Below, in pieces: positions 54,110 through 62,157 of a DNA stretch of 64,000 nucleotides. Numbering within the stretch: the first letter of the stretch is position 1; the number at the start of each line of letters is the position of its first letter. The notes under the pieces are model-generated. The model had not been told where the DNA came from. It was given only the letters and a program-made list of their open reading frames with translations, and did not search any database. This DNA comes from VHCN01 sp964589935 (GTDB lineage: Bacteria > Verrucomicrobiota > Verrucomicrobiia > Limisphaerales > VHCN01), in assembly GCA_964589935.1 (NCBI GenBank), contig CAZPVD010000001.1, positions 186,001 to 250,000 on the forward strand. The letters are read 5' to 3'. The translations under genes and the position numbers were made by a program.

Positions 54110-54148
54110 CCCGCGCCGCAACCGCAACCCTCAAAGCCCACAAAACAC

Positions 54149-55024
54149 ATGGCCACACAAGTCCAACTCCCTCCGCCGGACGGCTTCCAGCTCGGCGGCA
54201 CGTCCAACTTCAAGCCGGACATCAACCTTCGCCGGCTTCACGCGATCATCCTCCAGGTGCTCGGCACCGGGCCGAACAATCCCAACGGCGGCGTGCCCAA
54301 CGTCGCGTCTTGGGTGGAGAACATTCAACTTCTCCAGGATGACAAGGTGAAGCAGTTGTTCTATCCGCAGTTGTCGCGCCGATACGATCACATCACCAAC
54401 ACCACTCAGGACCCGCAACCCTACGACATGTTCTACCTGCCATTGTCGCGGCCTGGCCTGGTGAACTCTTTTTGGGGCACCGGCGACATCAAGCAGGTTC
54501 AGATCGCCGTCAAGTTCGCACCCGGCCCGGTGGCAAACGAGACATGCACGGGCATTCGCGGCTGGATCGCTTACTCGCCCGTGGATGCGCCCGAGCCTCG
54601 CGGCCCGGTGATGCTCCAAACCGCCATCACGCCGGCCGTGCCTGTGGCTGGATGGAACGAGATCTCCGATCTGCCCGTCAAGGGCATCGTGGGCGCGTCT
54701 ATGCTCATCCTCGGCAGCGCCGCCATCACAGAGGTTGAGGTGTATGCGGGTGAACGGCTCGCCTACAAGATGACGAGCGCCGCCGCCTACGTCGCGCTGT
54801 CCCGCAGCCCGCGCTACCTCGCGCCGGATGGTTACGCCTTCTACGCCATCTTCGATGGCCAGGGCTACCCCGGCGAGCTGCTCAAGCTCGTGGAGAACGG
54901 AGTTCGCCGCCCGCTCAGTGTCCGCTACTACTGGGACACGAACATCGCCGCCGTCGCACCATTCCAGATTCTCGCCGAAGGGCTTGAGGATGGCGCGCAG
55001 CAACCCGCCATCAAGGCCGCGTAA
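54149..55024 (+). CDS. Candidate major capsid protein (double-jelly-roll type)
   Basis: 291 residues, close to PM2 P2 (269) and within the range of double-jelly-roll capsid proteins. It is beta-rich throughout (KQVQIAVKFA, ITEVEVYAGERLAYKM, GYAFYAIFDGQGYPGEL, SVRYYWDTNIA) with no signal or membrane span. It heads the structural cassette, follows the packaging ATPase and is surrounded by tiny membrane proteins. The N-terminal part (LHAIILQVLG, VENIQLLQDDKVKQLFYPQL) recalls the P2_N viral coat family, but I judge this from memory. A structure prediction would settle it. A minor structural protein is the alternative. Confidence 0.65.
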   Translation: MATQVQLPPPDGFQLGGTSNFKPDINLRRLHAIILQVLGTGPNNPNGGVPNVASWVENIQLLQDDKVKQLFYPQLSRRYDHITNTTQDPQPYDMFYLPLSRPGLVNSFWGTGDIKQVQIAVKFAPGPVANETCTGIRGWIAYSPVDAPEPRGPVMLQTAITPAVPVAGWNEISDLPVKGIVGASMLILGSAAITEVEVYAGERLAYKMTSAAAYVALSRSPRYLAPDGYAFYAIFDGQGYPGELLKLVENGVRRPLSVRYYWDTNIAAVAPFQILAEGLEDGAQQPAIKAA

Positions 55025-55085
55025 CCTTCAAGTTGATGACCAGCCGGGGTGAGTAGCGCAAGCGAAAGCCCCGGCGCACCAAACC

Positions 55086-55349
55086 ATGAACGAAAACGAC
55101 TACCTCGACGGACTCGACGGGGCCAGCTCGCCTGATTCGTCTTTTTCGCTCGGCGGCTTTGTGAAAGACCTCGCCTCGGCGGCGGCCTCCGCCGGCCAGG
55201 CTTTCAGGAACTTTCAAAACCCGCCGACCAACGCGCAGACGGCCGCCGCGCAAGGCAAAAGCGGCGGCATCTCCACACAGATGATCGTCATCGTCGGCGG
55301 TGTCATCGTCGCTGTGATCGCCCTGGTGTTGTTCCTTCGCAAGCCTTGA
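55086..55349 (+). CDS. Small virion-type membrane protein
   Basis: 87 residues. Acidic N-terminus (NENDYLDGLDG), an Ala-rich helix, then one C-terminal span (MIVIVGGVIVAVIALVLFL) with a basic end (RKP). The orientation with a soluble N-terminal part and C-terminal anchor is repeated in the following genes. Confidence 0.65.
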   Translation: MNENDYLDGLDGASSPDSSFSLGGFVKDLASAAASAGQAFRNFQNPPTNAQTAAAQGKSGGISTQMIVIVGGVIVAVIALVLFLRKP

Positions 55350-55352
55350 TCC

Positions 55353-55505
55353 ATGTCACAGGCATCCTCAAGCGTTGCCAACAACTTTGACCTGGCCGGC
55401 GACGAGAACTTCGCGCCGCCCGGCCCGCCAAAGTGGGTTTGGATCGCCGGGCTGGCCGCGCTCGTGATCCTCGGCCTCGTGTTGCTCAAAAAGAAAGCGA
55501 ACTGA
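55353..55505 (+). CDS. 50-residue single-span membrane protein
   Basis: ATG at 55353, stop at 55503-55505. An acidic N-terminus (NNFDLAGDENFAPPGPP) is followed by KWVWIAGLAALVILGLVLLK and a lysine-rich end. The PP-KWVW junction recurs in the next protein, so the two are probably related. Too short for standard gene finders. Confidence 0.6.
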   Translation: MSQASSSVANNFDLAGDENFAPPGPPKWVWIAGLAALVILGLVLLKKKAN

Positions 55506-55506
55506 A

Positions 55507-55725
55507 ATGCTGCCCATTGACGCCAGTGTCTCGACGAGCCTTGACATGGCCAGCGCTGTTCGCGCGAGCCAGGGCGGCACGTTTGGAAAATTCGAGGACG
55601 GCGACATCAACATCGCCTCGCACGGCGGCGTCGCGGGCGGCGTGCCGAAATGGGTCTGGTATTTACTGGCCGCCGCGGCGGCCTTCATCGCATGGAAACA
55701 GTTCTCGAAAAAGAAGGGCCGATAA
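55507..55725 (+). CDS. 72-residue single-span membrane protein
   Basis: Soluble N-terminal part (residues 1-45) with FGKFEDGDINIASHGG, then VPKWVWYLLAAAAAFIAW and a basic KKKGR end. It shares the P-KWVW entry into the membrane span with the previous gene, one base upstream. Confidence 0.6.
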   Translation: MLPIDASVSTSLDMASAVRASQGGTFGKFEDGDINIASHGGVAGGVPKWVWYLLAAAAAFIAWKQFSKKKGR

Positions 55726-56159
55726 GCCCGCGCGTCGTCGAGCGGTATTTCCGCGACGTGTCAGCCGACGAGCGCGAGCAGATTTGCGACGCGCTCGACG
55801 AGAAGCCGCGCACGCCCTGGGACAAGGGCCGCGACTATCTCTGGCAGCGATACGAACGCGGCGAAGTCGGCTTGCTCGTCTCTGTCGAGCCGGGCACGAA
55901 CCGCCTGCTCGCGGCGTCCTTTTACGAGGTCAACGATCTGCCGTGGGGCCGTAAGCAGTTCGCCGTGCTCAGCACCGTGAGCCTCGCGCCGGACGTGAAC
56001 GCCACGGATAATTTTCTGCCGCAGGTTGAGGCCGCCGCGCGCGCGCTCGGCTGTGATTATATCAGCATCAGCACCGTGCGGCCCGGCCTTGTGCGCCGGC
56101 TCGTCACGGTGCACGGCTATCGCGGCGAGGAAGTGATTCTCGGAAAGGAGTTGCGCTGA
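55692..56159 (+). CDS. GNAT-like acyltransferase-fold protein of the element
   Basis: 155 residues from the ATG at 55692, overlapping the previous gene by 34 bases. The C-terminal part (EAAARALGCDYISISTVRPG, then RLVTVHGYRGEEVILGKEL) has the helix, strand and Gly-Tyr turn pattern of GNAT folds. The N-terminal part (VERYFRDVSADEREQICDAL) is helical. GNAT-like proteins occur among phage structural genes, where the role is often unknown. The call is moderate. Confidence 0.5.
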   Translation: METVLEKEGPISPRVVERYFRDVSADEREQICDALDEKPRTPWDKGRDYLWQRYERGEVGLLVSVEPGTNRLLAASFYEVNDLPWGRKQFAVLSTVSLAPDVNATDNFLPQVEAAARALGCDYISISTVRPGLVRRLVTVHGYRGEEVILGKELR

Positions 56160-56160
56160 C

Positions 56161-56529
56161 ATGTGCGGCTCTGATTCATCTCAATCGCAGTCCCAGTCCA
56201 GCACGGACAAGCGGCTCACGGCGGGCGGTGATCTACTGGCCGTGCAGGATTCCACGGTCAACACCTCCGGCGGAAGCCTCTACATCACCAGCGCCAACGC
56301 CGAGCTGGCCGCCAAGGCGCTGGACGCCGCCACAAAACTTTCGTCGTCCACAAACGACGCCGCGCTCGAGCTGGCCACCGGCTCAAACAAAATCGCGAAG
56401 GAAGTCGCCGATTCTCAGGCCGCGTTTGTTGAAGTCGCCAGTGGGCAGAAAAGCGCGATCTACATCGTGGGCGGCGCGCTCGTCGCGACCGTCGCGGGCA
56501 TCTACCTCTTCACGCGCAAAAAATCATGA
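56161..56529 (+). CDS. Membrane-anchored structural-type protein
   Basis: 122 residues. A Ser/Gln-rich start (SSQSQSQSSTDK), a beta-helix-like part (AGGDLLAVQDSTVNTSGG), a helical stalk with repeated ALDAATKL/ALELATG, then one span (IYIVGGALVATVAGIYLF) and a basic end. It looks like a membrane-anchored stalk. Its stop overlaps the next start (ATGA). Confidence 0.6.
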   Translation: MCGSDSSQSQSQSSTDKRLTAGGDLLAVQDSTVNTSGGSLYITSANAELAAKALDAATKLSSSTNDAALELATGSNKIAKEVADSQAAFVEVASGQKSAIYIVGGALVATVAGIYLFTRKKS

Positions 56530-57331
56530 ACAATCTCACGCGCAACGAACTCGTGTTCACCCTCGCCCCCGGCGAGGAGGCACGCAAACAAATCAGCGGC
56601 GATTACGTGTATTTCGCCTCTGTGCCGAGCGCGGTGTCTGTCGTGATCAATGACGGCGCGGCGACAACGTTCATCCAGGGTGAGCTTCACCGGCCGCGCC
56701 GCGAGGACCAGGAAATCGAGCGCGTGGTGTTTAAGAACACCAGCAACGCGCCGCAGACCGTGCGCGTCATCTACGGCTTGGGCGACATGAGCATTGCCGG
56801 CGTAGTCAGCATCGCCGGCGCAATGCCCCTGCCCGCCGGCGCGGCGACGGAGGCGAAGCAAGACGCCGAGATCGCACGCCTGCCCGCCGCACTCGTGGGC
56901 GGCAAGTTCTCTGTCACCGATCCCACTGCGCTGCCTCTTCCGGCCGGCGCTTCGACTGCCGCGAAACAGGACACAGGCAACACCAGCCTCGCCAGCATTG
57001 ATACCAAAGTCGGCAAAGTGATCGCCGGCGCGGCGGCGCTGTCGAGCGCCAAGATTGACCTGAACGCCGCCGGGCAGACGGCGCTCATCGCCGGCGTGAA
57101 CGGCCAGGTGATCCGCGTTTATCGGCTCGTGTTCTCCGTCAGCGTGGACACGACGGTCAAGTTGCAGGACGGCAACACCGATCTCACTGGTTTCCTTACG
57201 CTTAAATCTGGCAGCGGCCTCACGCTCGACTTCGACGGCGAGCCGTGGTTCACGGGCACGGCGGGCAACGCTCTTAACATCAATCAAAGCGCCGGCGCGC
57301 AAATCAGCGGGCGCATTTATTACAAGCAGCA

Positions 57332-57335
<4 letters not shown>
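56526..57335 (+). CDS. Candidate spike/penton-type structural protein
   Basis: 269 residues. The N-terminal part is beta-rich (LVFTLAPGEEARKQISGDYV). The middle has the repeat LPAGAATEAKQDA and LPAGASTAAKQDT, of a kind common in phage fibres and spikes. The C-terminal 90 residues form a beta sandwich (IRVYRLVFSVSVDTTVKLQD to the final GRIYYKQQ). A receptor-binding or vertex role is likely; no sequence family is certain. Confidence 0.6.
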
Positions 57336-58206
<871 letters not shown>

Positions 58207-58207
<1 letters not shown>

Positions 58208-58491
58208 TGCAAATGCTCATTGTTCCCAAAGCCCGGCTCGCTGAACTCGCCGCGCTGAACAAGCAGGTTGATCTCGACCCGCACTCGTGGGTCTGGGTTG
58301 ACCCGTGCCCGCTCGCCAGCGGCGACGGCGCTCTGCCGCCCGGGCTGCTGAACGAATGCGCGCCGGGGCATACATGGGAACGGTTCTCCGCGTTCCTTCA
58401 ATCCCTTGCGGCGCGTGACGTTGCTCCGAATGAATTCCAGCCGATCCCTGACTGGGCCATCCCCGGCAAGAATGCCGTGCTCCAAAAATGA
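58207..58491 (+). CDS. Small protein of unknown function downstream of the spike gene
   Basis: 94 residues, no membrane span. It contains WVWVDPCPLASGDG and a HTWERFSAFLQSL helix. The TAATG junction with the spike gene and its size are reminiscent of tail-fibre chaperone or assembly genes, but nothing in the sequence proves that. Confidence 0.5.
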
Positions 58492-58895
58492 GCGACAAGA
58501 CCAAAGCACTCTTGAAACACGCGGCCATCGTGCTTGGCGTGGGCGTCGTCGCCTACGCGCTGTTCGCGATCTACAAGGCGTTCAAGGACGGCGAGCGCAA
58601 ACTCAGCGAACTACTCAAGGCTCCCTTCAAGATGTTCAGTGACGCGGCCGGCGCGGTGAAAGACCTCGCCGCCGCTCCCGGCGACCTCGTGGACGCCGCG
58701 AAGCAGAGCGAAGCCCTGGACAAACAGATCGTGGCGCAGAACGCGAACGACTACGCGCCCGGCGGGCGCATCTACAACAACATCCTCGCGACGCAGGGGC
58801 AGGCCGCCGCTGATGCCGCATGGCAGGCCGTGCAACGGGACGAACAAGCGATGGTTCAGCAGACAAGCGACTGGTGGAAATTCTGGAAGCCATGA
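58488..58895 (+). CDS. Membrane-anchored protein with amphipathic helices
   Basis: 135 residues. An N-terminal span (AAIVLGVGVVAYALFAIYKAF, residues about 12-32) is followed by long amphipathic helices (FSDAAGAVKDLAAAPGDLVD) and a Trp-rich end (DWWKFWKP). Possibly a virion membrane or DNA-delivery protein. Coupled to both neighbours by ATGA overlaps. Confidence 0.55.
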   Translation: MSDKTKALLKHAAIVLGVGVVAYALFAIYKAFKDGERKLSELLKAPFKMFSDAAGAVKDLAAAPGDLVDAAKQSEALDKQIVAQNANDYAPGGRIYNNILATQGQAAADAAWQAVQRDEQAMVQQTSDWWKFWKP

Positions 58896-59035
58896 AGACC
58901 GGCGTAAAAATCTTCCTCACCATCGTGGGCCTCGTGCTCGTGTTCTCGGGCGGCGTGGACTTCGGCCTAACGACCGTGCCTGGCCTGGCGATTATCGCCG
59001 CGACGTGGGGCATCAACACGGAGAAGCGCGCATGA
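58892..59035 (+). CDS. 47-residue membrane protein
   Basis: ATG at 58892 inside the preceding stop (ATGA). One long or two short hydrophobic segments (VKIFLTIVGLVLVFSGGVDF, VPGLAIIAATWGI) with a basic C-terminus (TEKRA). Confidence 0.55.
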   Translation: MKTGVKIFLTIVGLVLVFSGGVDFGLTTVPGLAIIAATWGINTEKRA

Positions 59036-59223
59036 CTCACCTCGTTGAAAAAGTTTCTGACGTGCCGTTGACGACCGCGCTGGGCCTCAACGGCGTCGTG
59101 TTCGCCGCGTCGCTCGCCGACATCGGCGACGTGCTGCGCATCTGCCTGCTCGCCGCGTCCTTCGCGCTCACCTGCCTCTGCTGCTACTACAAGATCAAAC
59201 ACAACGGAAAGGACAGACAATGA
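59032..59223 (+). CDS. 63-residue membrane protein
   Basis: ATG at 59032, overlapping the previous stop. Two hydrophobic segments (LGLNGVVFAASL, ICLLAASFALTCLCC), then a basic tail (YYKIKHNGKDRQ). Holin-like size and topology, but no family match. Confidence 0.55.
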   Translation: MTHLVEKVSDVPLTTALGLNGVVFAASLADIGDVLRICLLAASFALTCLCCYYKIKHNGKDRQ

Positions 59224-59405
59224 TCAAACCCTCATTCAGATACACCGGGAGCACGCCCTCGTTTGCGTTCCCGAAACCGCAACCCGCCACACCTCCGCCG
59301 CCGCAACCCGTCGCGCCGGCTCCCGCACCGGCTCCCGCGCCAGTTGCCACACCTGAAGGCGCGATGCCCGTCGACGTGAAACCCGCTCCATCTCCCGCCC
59401 AATAA
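59220..59405 (+). CDS. 61-residue proline-rich protein
   Basis: Begins at ATGA overlap. After a short start (MIKPSFRYTGSTPSFAF) it is a Pro/Ala repeat (PPPPQPVAPAPAPAPAP). No membrane span. Probably an extended linker-like virion component; otherwise unknown. Confidence 0.5.
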   Translation: MIKPSFRYTGSTPSFAFPKPQPATPPPPQPVAPAPAPAPAPVATPEGAMPVDVKPAPSPAQ

Positions 59406-59425
59406 CCTATTCCCCATCCCCTATC

Positions 59426-60016
59426 ATGAACTCCTGGAAAACAACTGTCTGCGGCTGCGTGGCCGCGCTCGGTGTCTATCTCAGCAACCAACCCGGCAAG
59501 GCCGGCGCACTCGGTCAACTACTGGTCGGCATCGGCACGCTTCTCACGGGCCTCTTCGCTCGCGACAACGACAAGACGAGTGAGGATGTTAAGGCGCCGA
59601 ACAGCAGCCCATTGCGTTGCCTGTTGCCCTTCGCGCTCATCGGCTCGCTGGCGCTCGCCGCCGGCTGCGCGACGCTCGACGCCTCCGCTGATCCGGTTGA
59701 AGTCCGCGCCGAGCAAACCGTTGCCACCGCTTACGACGTGTTTGACACGTTCCTGCGACTCGACAACGCAGACCGCGAACTTGTGAAACAGAAAGCGCCG
59801 GACGCGCACAAGTTCGCCGAATGGCTGCGCGAGCCGGTGCCCGATGGATCGCAGACCGTTCCCCGCGGCGTGTCGCTCATTCAGTCAGCGAACCGCGTGC
59901 GCCTCATCTACAAGGCCACGAAAAGCCCGGAGAGTAGCGCGAGGCTTCAGGCCGCGCTTGCCGCGCTCGCCGCAGCCGTCGCCGAAACACAAACGCAACT
60001 CGCAAAAATAAGGTGA
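59426..60016 (+). CDS. Holin-like N-terminus fused to a lipoprotein-like C-terminus
   Basis: 196 residues. Residues 1-45 (WKTTVCGCVAALGVYLSNQP, LGQLLVGIGTLLTGLFARDN) match a small phage membrane protein type often found beside lysis genes. After a linker there is a second signal-like segment ending in a lipobox, LALAAGC, at about residue 80; the remainder (VATAYDVFDTFLRLDNADRE) is helical as in outer spanin-like lipoproteins. Two functions seem joined in one frame. A start codon between the two parts is not evident. Confidence 0.55.
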   Translation: MNSWKTTVCGCVAALGVYLSNQPGKAGALGQLLVGIGTLLTGLFARDNDKTSEDVKAPNSSPLRCLLPFALIGSLALAAGCATLDASADPVEVRAEQTVATAYDVFDTFLRLDNADRELVKQKAPDAHKFAEWLREPVPDGSQTVPRGVSLIQSANRVRLIYKATKSPESSARLQAALAALAAAVAETQTQLAKIR

Positions 60017-60045
60017 GAGGCAAGAGGCAGAGAGGCTATAGCTTC

Positions 60046-60092
60046 AAACGCCTCTCGCCCCTCGCCTCAAACGCCCCTCGCCTCAAACCCAC
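60046..60092. repeat. Short tandem repeats of the CCTCGCCTCAAACGCCC type
   Basis: CCTCTCGCC/CCTCGCCTCAAA units recur here, at 60380-60414 (CCTCTCGCCTCCAATG twice) and around 60911-60940. Several copies end directly at start codons. Confidence 0.5.
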
Positions 60093-60099
60093 ATCACTT

Positions 60100-60288
60100 A
60101 TGCCCGCCCTTATCGCCCTCATCCCGCAGTTCATCTCCGCCGGCAAATCGCTCTTCGACCTCTACGCCCACATCCGGGACCGGATGAAGCAGACGAACGA
60201 ATGGACGCCGGAACTTGAAGACCAGTTCCAGGCCACGCTCGCCGCCGCCGGCACCAAGCCGGAGTGGAAACCTGACCAGTCAATTTGA
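60100..60288 (+). CDS. Small protein of unknown function
   Basis: 62 residues from the ATG at 60100; the upstream in-frame part lies in repeats. ALIALIPQFISAGKSLFDLY is amphipathic, and the rest (TPELEDQFQATLAAAGTKPE) is soluble. Such short proteins accompany phage lysis cassettes; the function is unknown. Confidence 0.5.
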   Translation: MPALIALIPQFISAGKSLFDLYAHIRDRMKQTNEWTPELEDQFQATLAAAGTKPEWKPDQSI

Positions 60289-60414
60289 ATTTCGGGGCAC
60301 GGGCAATGCGCCGGAGCTGTTTCCTCTGGTTATCATACATCGCCCGCCGGGTAAGCGCATAAAAGCCCGGCCCCCGATCCTCTCGCCTCCAATGCCTCTC
60401 GCCTCTCGCCTCCA

Positions 60415-60531
60415 ATGAATCACCCGCCCCTTGAACTGCTCCCACACTGGATCGAAGCCGCGTGCGGCTGGGCAACCTTCTGCGTGCTGGCCTTGCTCGG
60501 CTGGGGCTGCTGGAAAGACCGCCGCAAATGA
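60415..60531 (+). CDS. 38-residue single-span membrane protein
   Basis: ATG at 60415, stop 60529-60531. One span (ACGWATFCVLALLGWGCW) and a basic end (KDRRK). The start lies inside the CCTCTCGCCTCCAATG repeat. Too short for standard gene finders. Confidence 0.5.
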   Translation: MNHPPLELLPHWIEAACGWATFCVLALLGWGCWKDRRK

Positions 60532-60740
60532 AACGCATTCCGATATGGGTCTGGATCGCCGCACCTTTGACCGCCGGCATCGTCCTTTATTTTCTGCTGC
60601 GGAAAAGAAACATTTACGGGCAGGACGTGAACTACAAGCCGCCGCCCCCGAACTCAACCGGCATCCCCCTCGCACCGGGTTACATTCCGGGCTACATAGA
60701 CTGGGCAGACCGTGGCGTCGCCGGGCCGAAACTAAAATGA
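60528..60740 (+). CDS. 70-residue N-terminally anchored protein
   Basis: ATG at 60528 in an ATGA overlap. One N-terminal span (IPIWVWIAAPLTAGIVLYFL), basic residues, then a Pro/Gly-rich soluble part ending near WADRGVAGPKLK. Opposite orientation to the capsid-proximal membrane proteins. Confidence 0.55.
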   Translation: MKRIPIWVWIAAPLTAGIVLYFLLRKRNIYGQDVNYKPPPPNSTGIPLAPGYIPGYIDWADRGVAGPKLK

Positions 60741-60991
60741 GCCGCACCGCAGAGCCGCTGTCGCGCTTCCTTGACTCCGCGCAAGAGGACGCCCGCTACG
60801 CGCTTCACCTGGTCAATCACGGCACGCTCGACGCCGACACCCTCCGCGCCGTGCAACGCTCGCTGAACAACGCCGCGCAACGCTGCGCGCGCGAACTGAA
60901 CGCCCCGCCTATCGCCTCCAATGCCCATCGCCCCTCGCCTGTAAAACAGCCCGCTGTCCTGACCCTCGCCGCAAATCAAAACGCCCTATAA
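60737..60991 (+). CDS. 84-residue helical protein, last rightward gene of the element
   Basis: ATG at 60737 in an ATGA overlap. A helical part (LSRFLDSAQEDARYALHLVN, ADTLRAVQRSLNNAAQRCAR) then a Pro/Ala-rich tail translated from the CCTCCAATG-type repeat. Converges on the integrase gene. Unknown function. Confidence 0.5.
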   Translation: MSRTAEPLSRFLDSAQEDARYALHLVNHGTLDADTLRAVQRSLNNAAQRCARELNAPPIASNAHRPSPVKQPAVLTLAANQNAL

Positions 60992-61025
60992 GTCAACTGG
61001 CAGCGTCGGATTTCCCGCCAAAGGC

Positions 61026-61904
61026 TCAAAAAGGCCGGATGCCCCAAAATTCTTCCGCCGCCGCTGTCGAGACGAGTTGCTGATAATCGCGCAGAAGGAT
61101 CCTTGGGCTGTTACCGAGCCACATCGCCACCTTCGGCGCATCGGGATTTGTCGCGAGCATGTAACTCGCCGCCGTGTGCCGTAGCACATCCTGCGGCCAA
61201 TCCTCGAAACCGAGCCGGTCACGGATCCGCCGGATGTAGCGCCGCCTCGACGACAACGGCAACGGGAAGTCCCCGCCGAACCGCAGCCATTCAATCGCCG
61301 CCGGCATCAGCGGCGTGACCCGGCGCCGCCGCACCTTTGACACCGTCGAATCCACCATGATGATTTTTTCGGCGAGACTCACCGCAGACCATCCGAGCTT
61401 GTCTAGTTCCTCCGGCCGCACGCCCGCGAACAAGGCCAGCGTGAGCCACGGCAGGAAGCGCGGGAAATGCCGCCGCGTGAAATGCAGCGCCTCGCGCGAC
61501 TGCGCCGGCGTGAGAATCATCGGCACCTTTCGCTCGATGGTTATCCGCTCCATTCGCCGCACCGGATTATCCGTGATGTAACCGCGACGCTGCGCGTAAG
61601 AGAAGAGGGCCGACAACCGGCCCGCGTTGCTTGACCTGGTGGACGACGCCTCGTTGCGCGCCGCAAACCACGCCTCCAACTCGCACACGGAAAAAGCCGA
61701 GATCGGCACCGACTCGCGCCCGCGCGCGAACTGGCGCAGGTAGAGATCGAGGCTCTTGATGTATTTCGCTCGGCGGTTCGCCGTGCGCTTGGCTTTCAGC
61801 AACTCCTCAATGACGGAAGAAACAGGTGGAACCACCCGCACACGAACCTCGTTTGTCGGAGCCAGGAAGTGCGGACACTGGCTCGCCCACGCGCAGACTT
61901 TCAT
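61026..61904 (-). CDS. Tyrosine recombinase (integrase) of the element
   Basis: 292 residues from the ATG at 61904; the longer open frame upstream is translated tRNA. The N-terminal SAM-like core-binding domain covers about 30-110. Catalytic residues visible are R163 (AGVRPEEL), K190, R242 (DVLRHTAASY) and nucleophile Y274 (RDYQQL). The two usual histidines are replaced by D239 and N265 (LGNSP), as I recall for integrases of PVC-group bacteria. It sits next to attR and must catalyse insertion at the tRNA-Ala anticodon loop. Confidence 0.92.
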   Translation of the reverse strand: MKVCAWASQCPHFLAPTNEVRVRVVPPVSSVIEELLKAKRTANRRAKYIKSLDLYLRQFARGRESVPISAFSVCELEAWFAARNEASSTRSSNAGRLSALFSYAQRRGYITDNPVRRMERITIERKVPMILTPAQSREALHFTRRHFPRFLPWLTLALFAGVRPEELDKLGWSAVSLAEKIIMVDSTVSKVRRRRVTPLMPAAIEWLRFGGDFPLPLSSRRRYIRRIRDRLGFEDWPQDVLRHTAASYMLATNPDAPKVAMWLGNSPRILLRDYQQLVSTAAAEEFWGIRPF

Positions 61905-61924
61905 CAGCAACCCCAAAACTAATT

Positions 61925-62000
61925 TGGTGGAGATGAGGGGAGTCGAACCCCTTACCTTCTCAATGCCATTGAGACGCTCTACCAGATGAGCTACATCCCC
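61925..62000 (-). tRNA. Intact tRNA-Ala (GGC) carried by the element
   Basis: 76 nt with encoded CCA. Acceptor GGGGATG/CATCTCC includes the G3:U70 alanine identity pair. The anticodon arm is CTCAA-TGGCA-TTGAG with anticodon GGC. It lies inside the att sites, between the integrase and attR, and differs from the split host tRNA at many positions, so it is not a simple duplicate. Confidence 0.95.
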
Positions 62001-62025
62001 GACCTTCCCTGCCTCGGCCGGACAC

Positions 62026-62036
62026 AATGCCATTGT
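62026..62036. repeat. Third copy of the att core, 20 bp inside attR
   Basis: AATGCCATTGT again, same orientation as both att cores. Possibly a tandem att site or the scar of an earlier event. Confidence 0.7.
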
Positions 62037-62045
62037 AGGCGGCTT

Positions 62046-62056
62046 AATGCCATTGT
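62046..62056. other. attR core
   Basis: AATGCCATTGT; element DNA to the left, host tRNA 5' half to the right. Confidence 0.8.
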
Positions 62057-62084
62057 GGTGCTCTACCAACTGAGCTACGACCCC
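62046..62084 (-). pseudogene. 5' half of the split host tRNA-Ala (GGC) gene, containing attR core
   Basis: Minus strand: acceptor GGGGTCG, D arm GCTCAGTTGGTAGAGC, 5' anticodon stem and the loop, then element DNA. Together with 49780-49827 it gives a 76-nt tRNA-Ala with complete pairing of all stems and G3:U70. Confidence 0.9.
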
Positions 62085-62157
62085 GACCAAAAGCGGGAGG
62101 AATCTAGTGCCTTGCCGCCGGTTGTCAAAATGAATTTCAAACCCGCGCGGCATCCGC

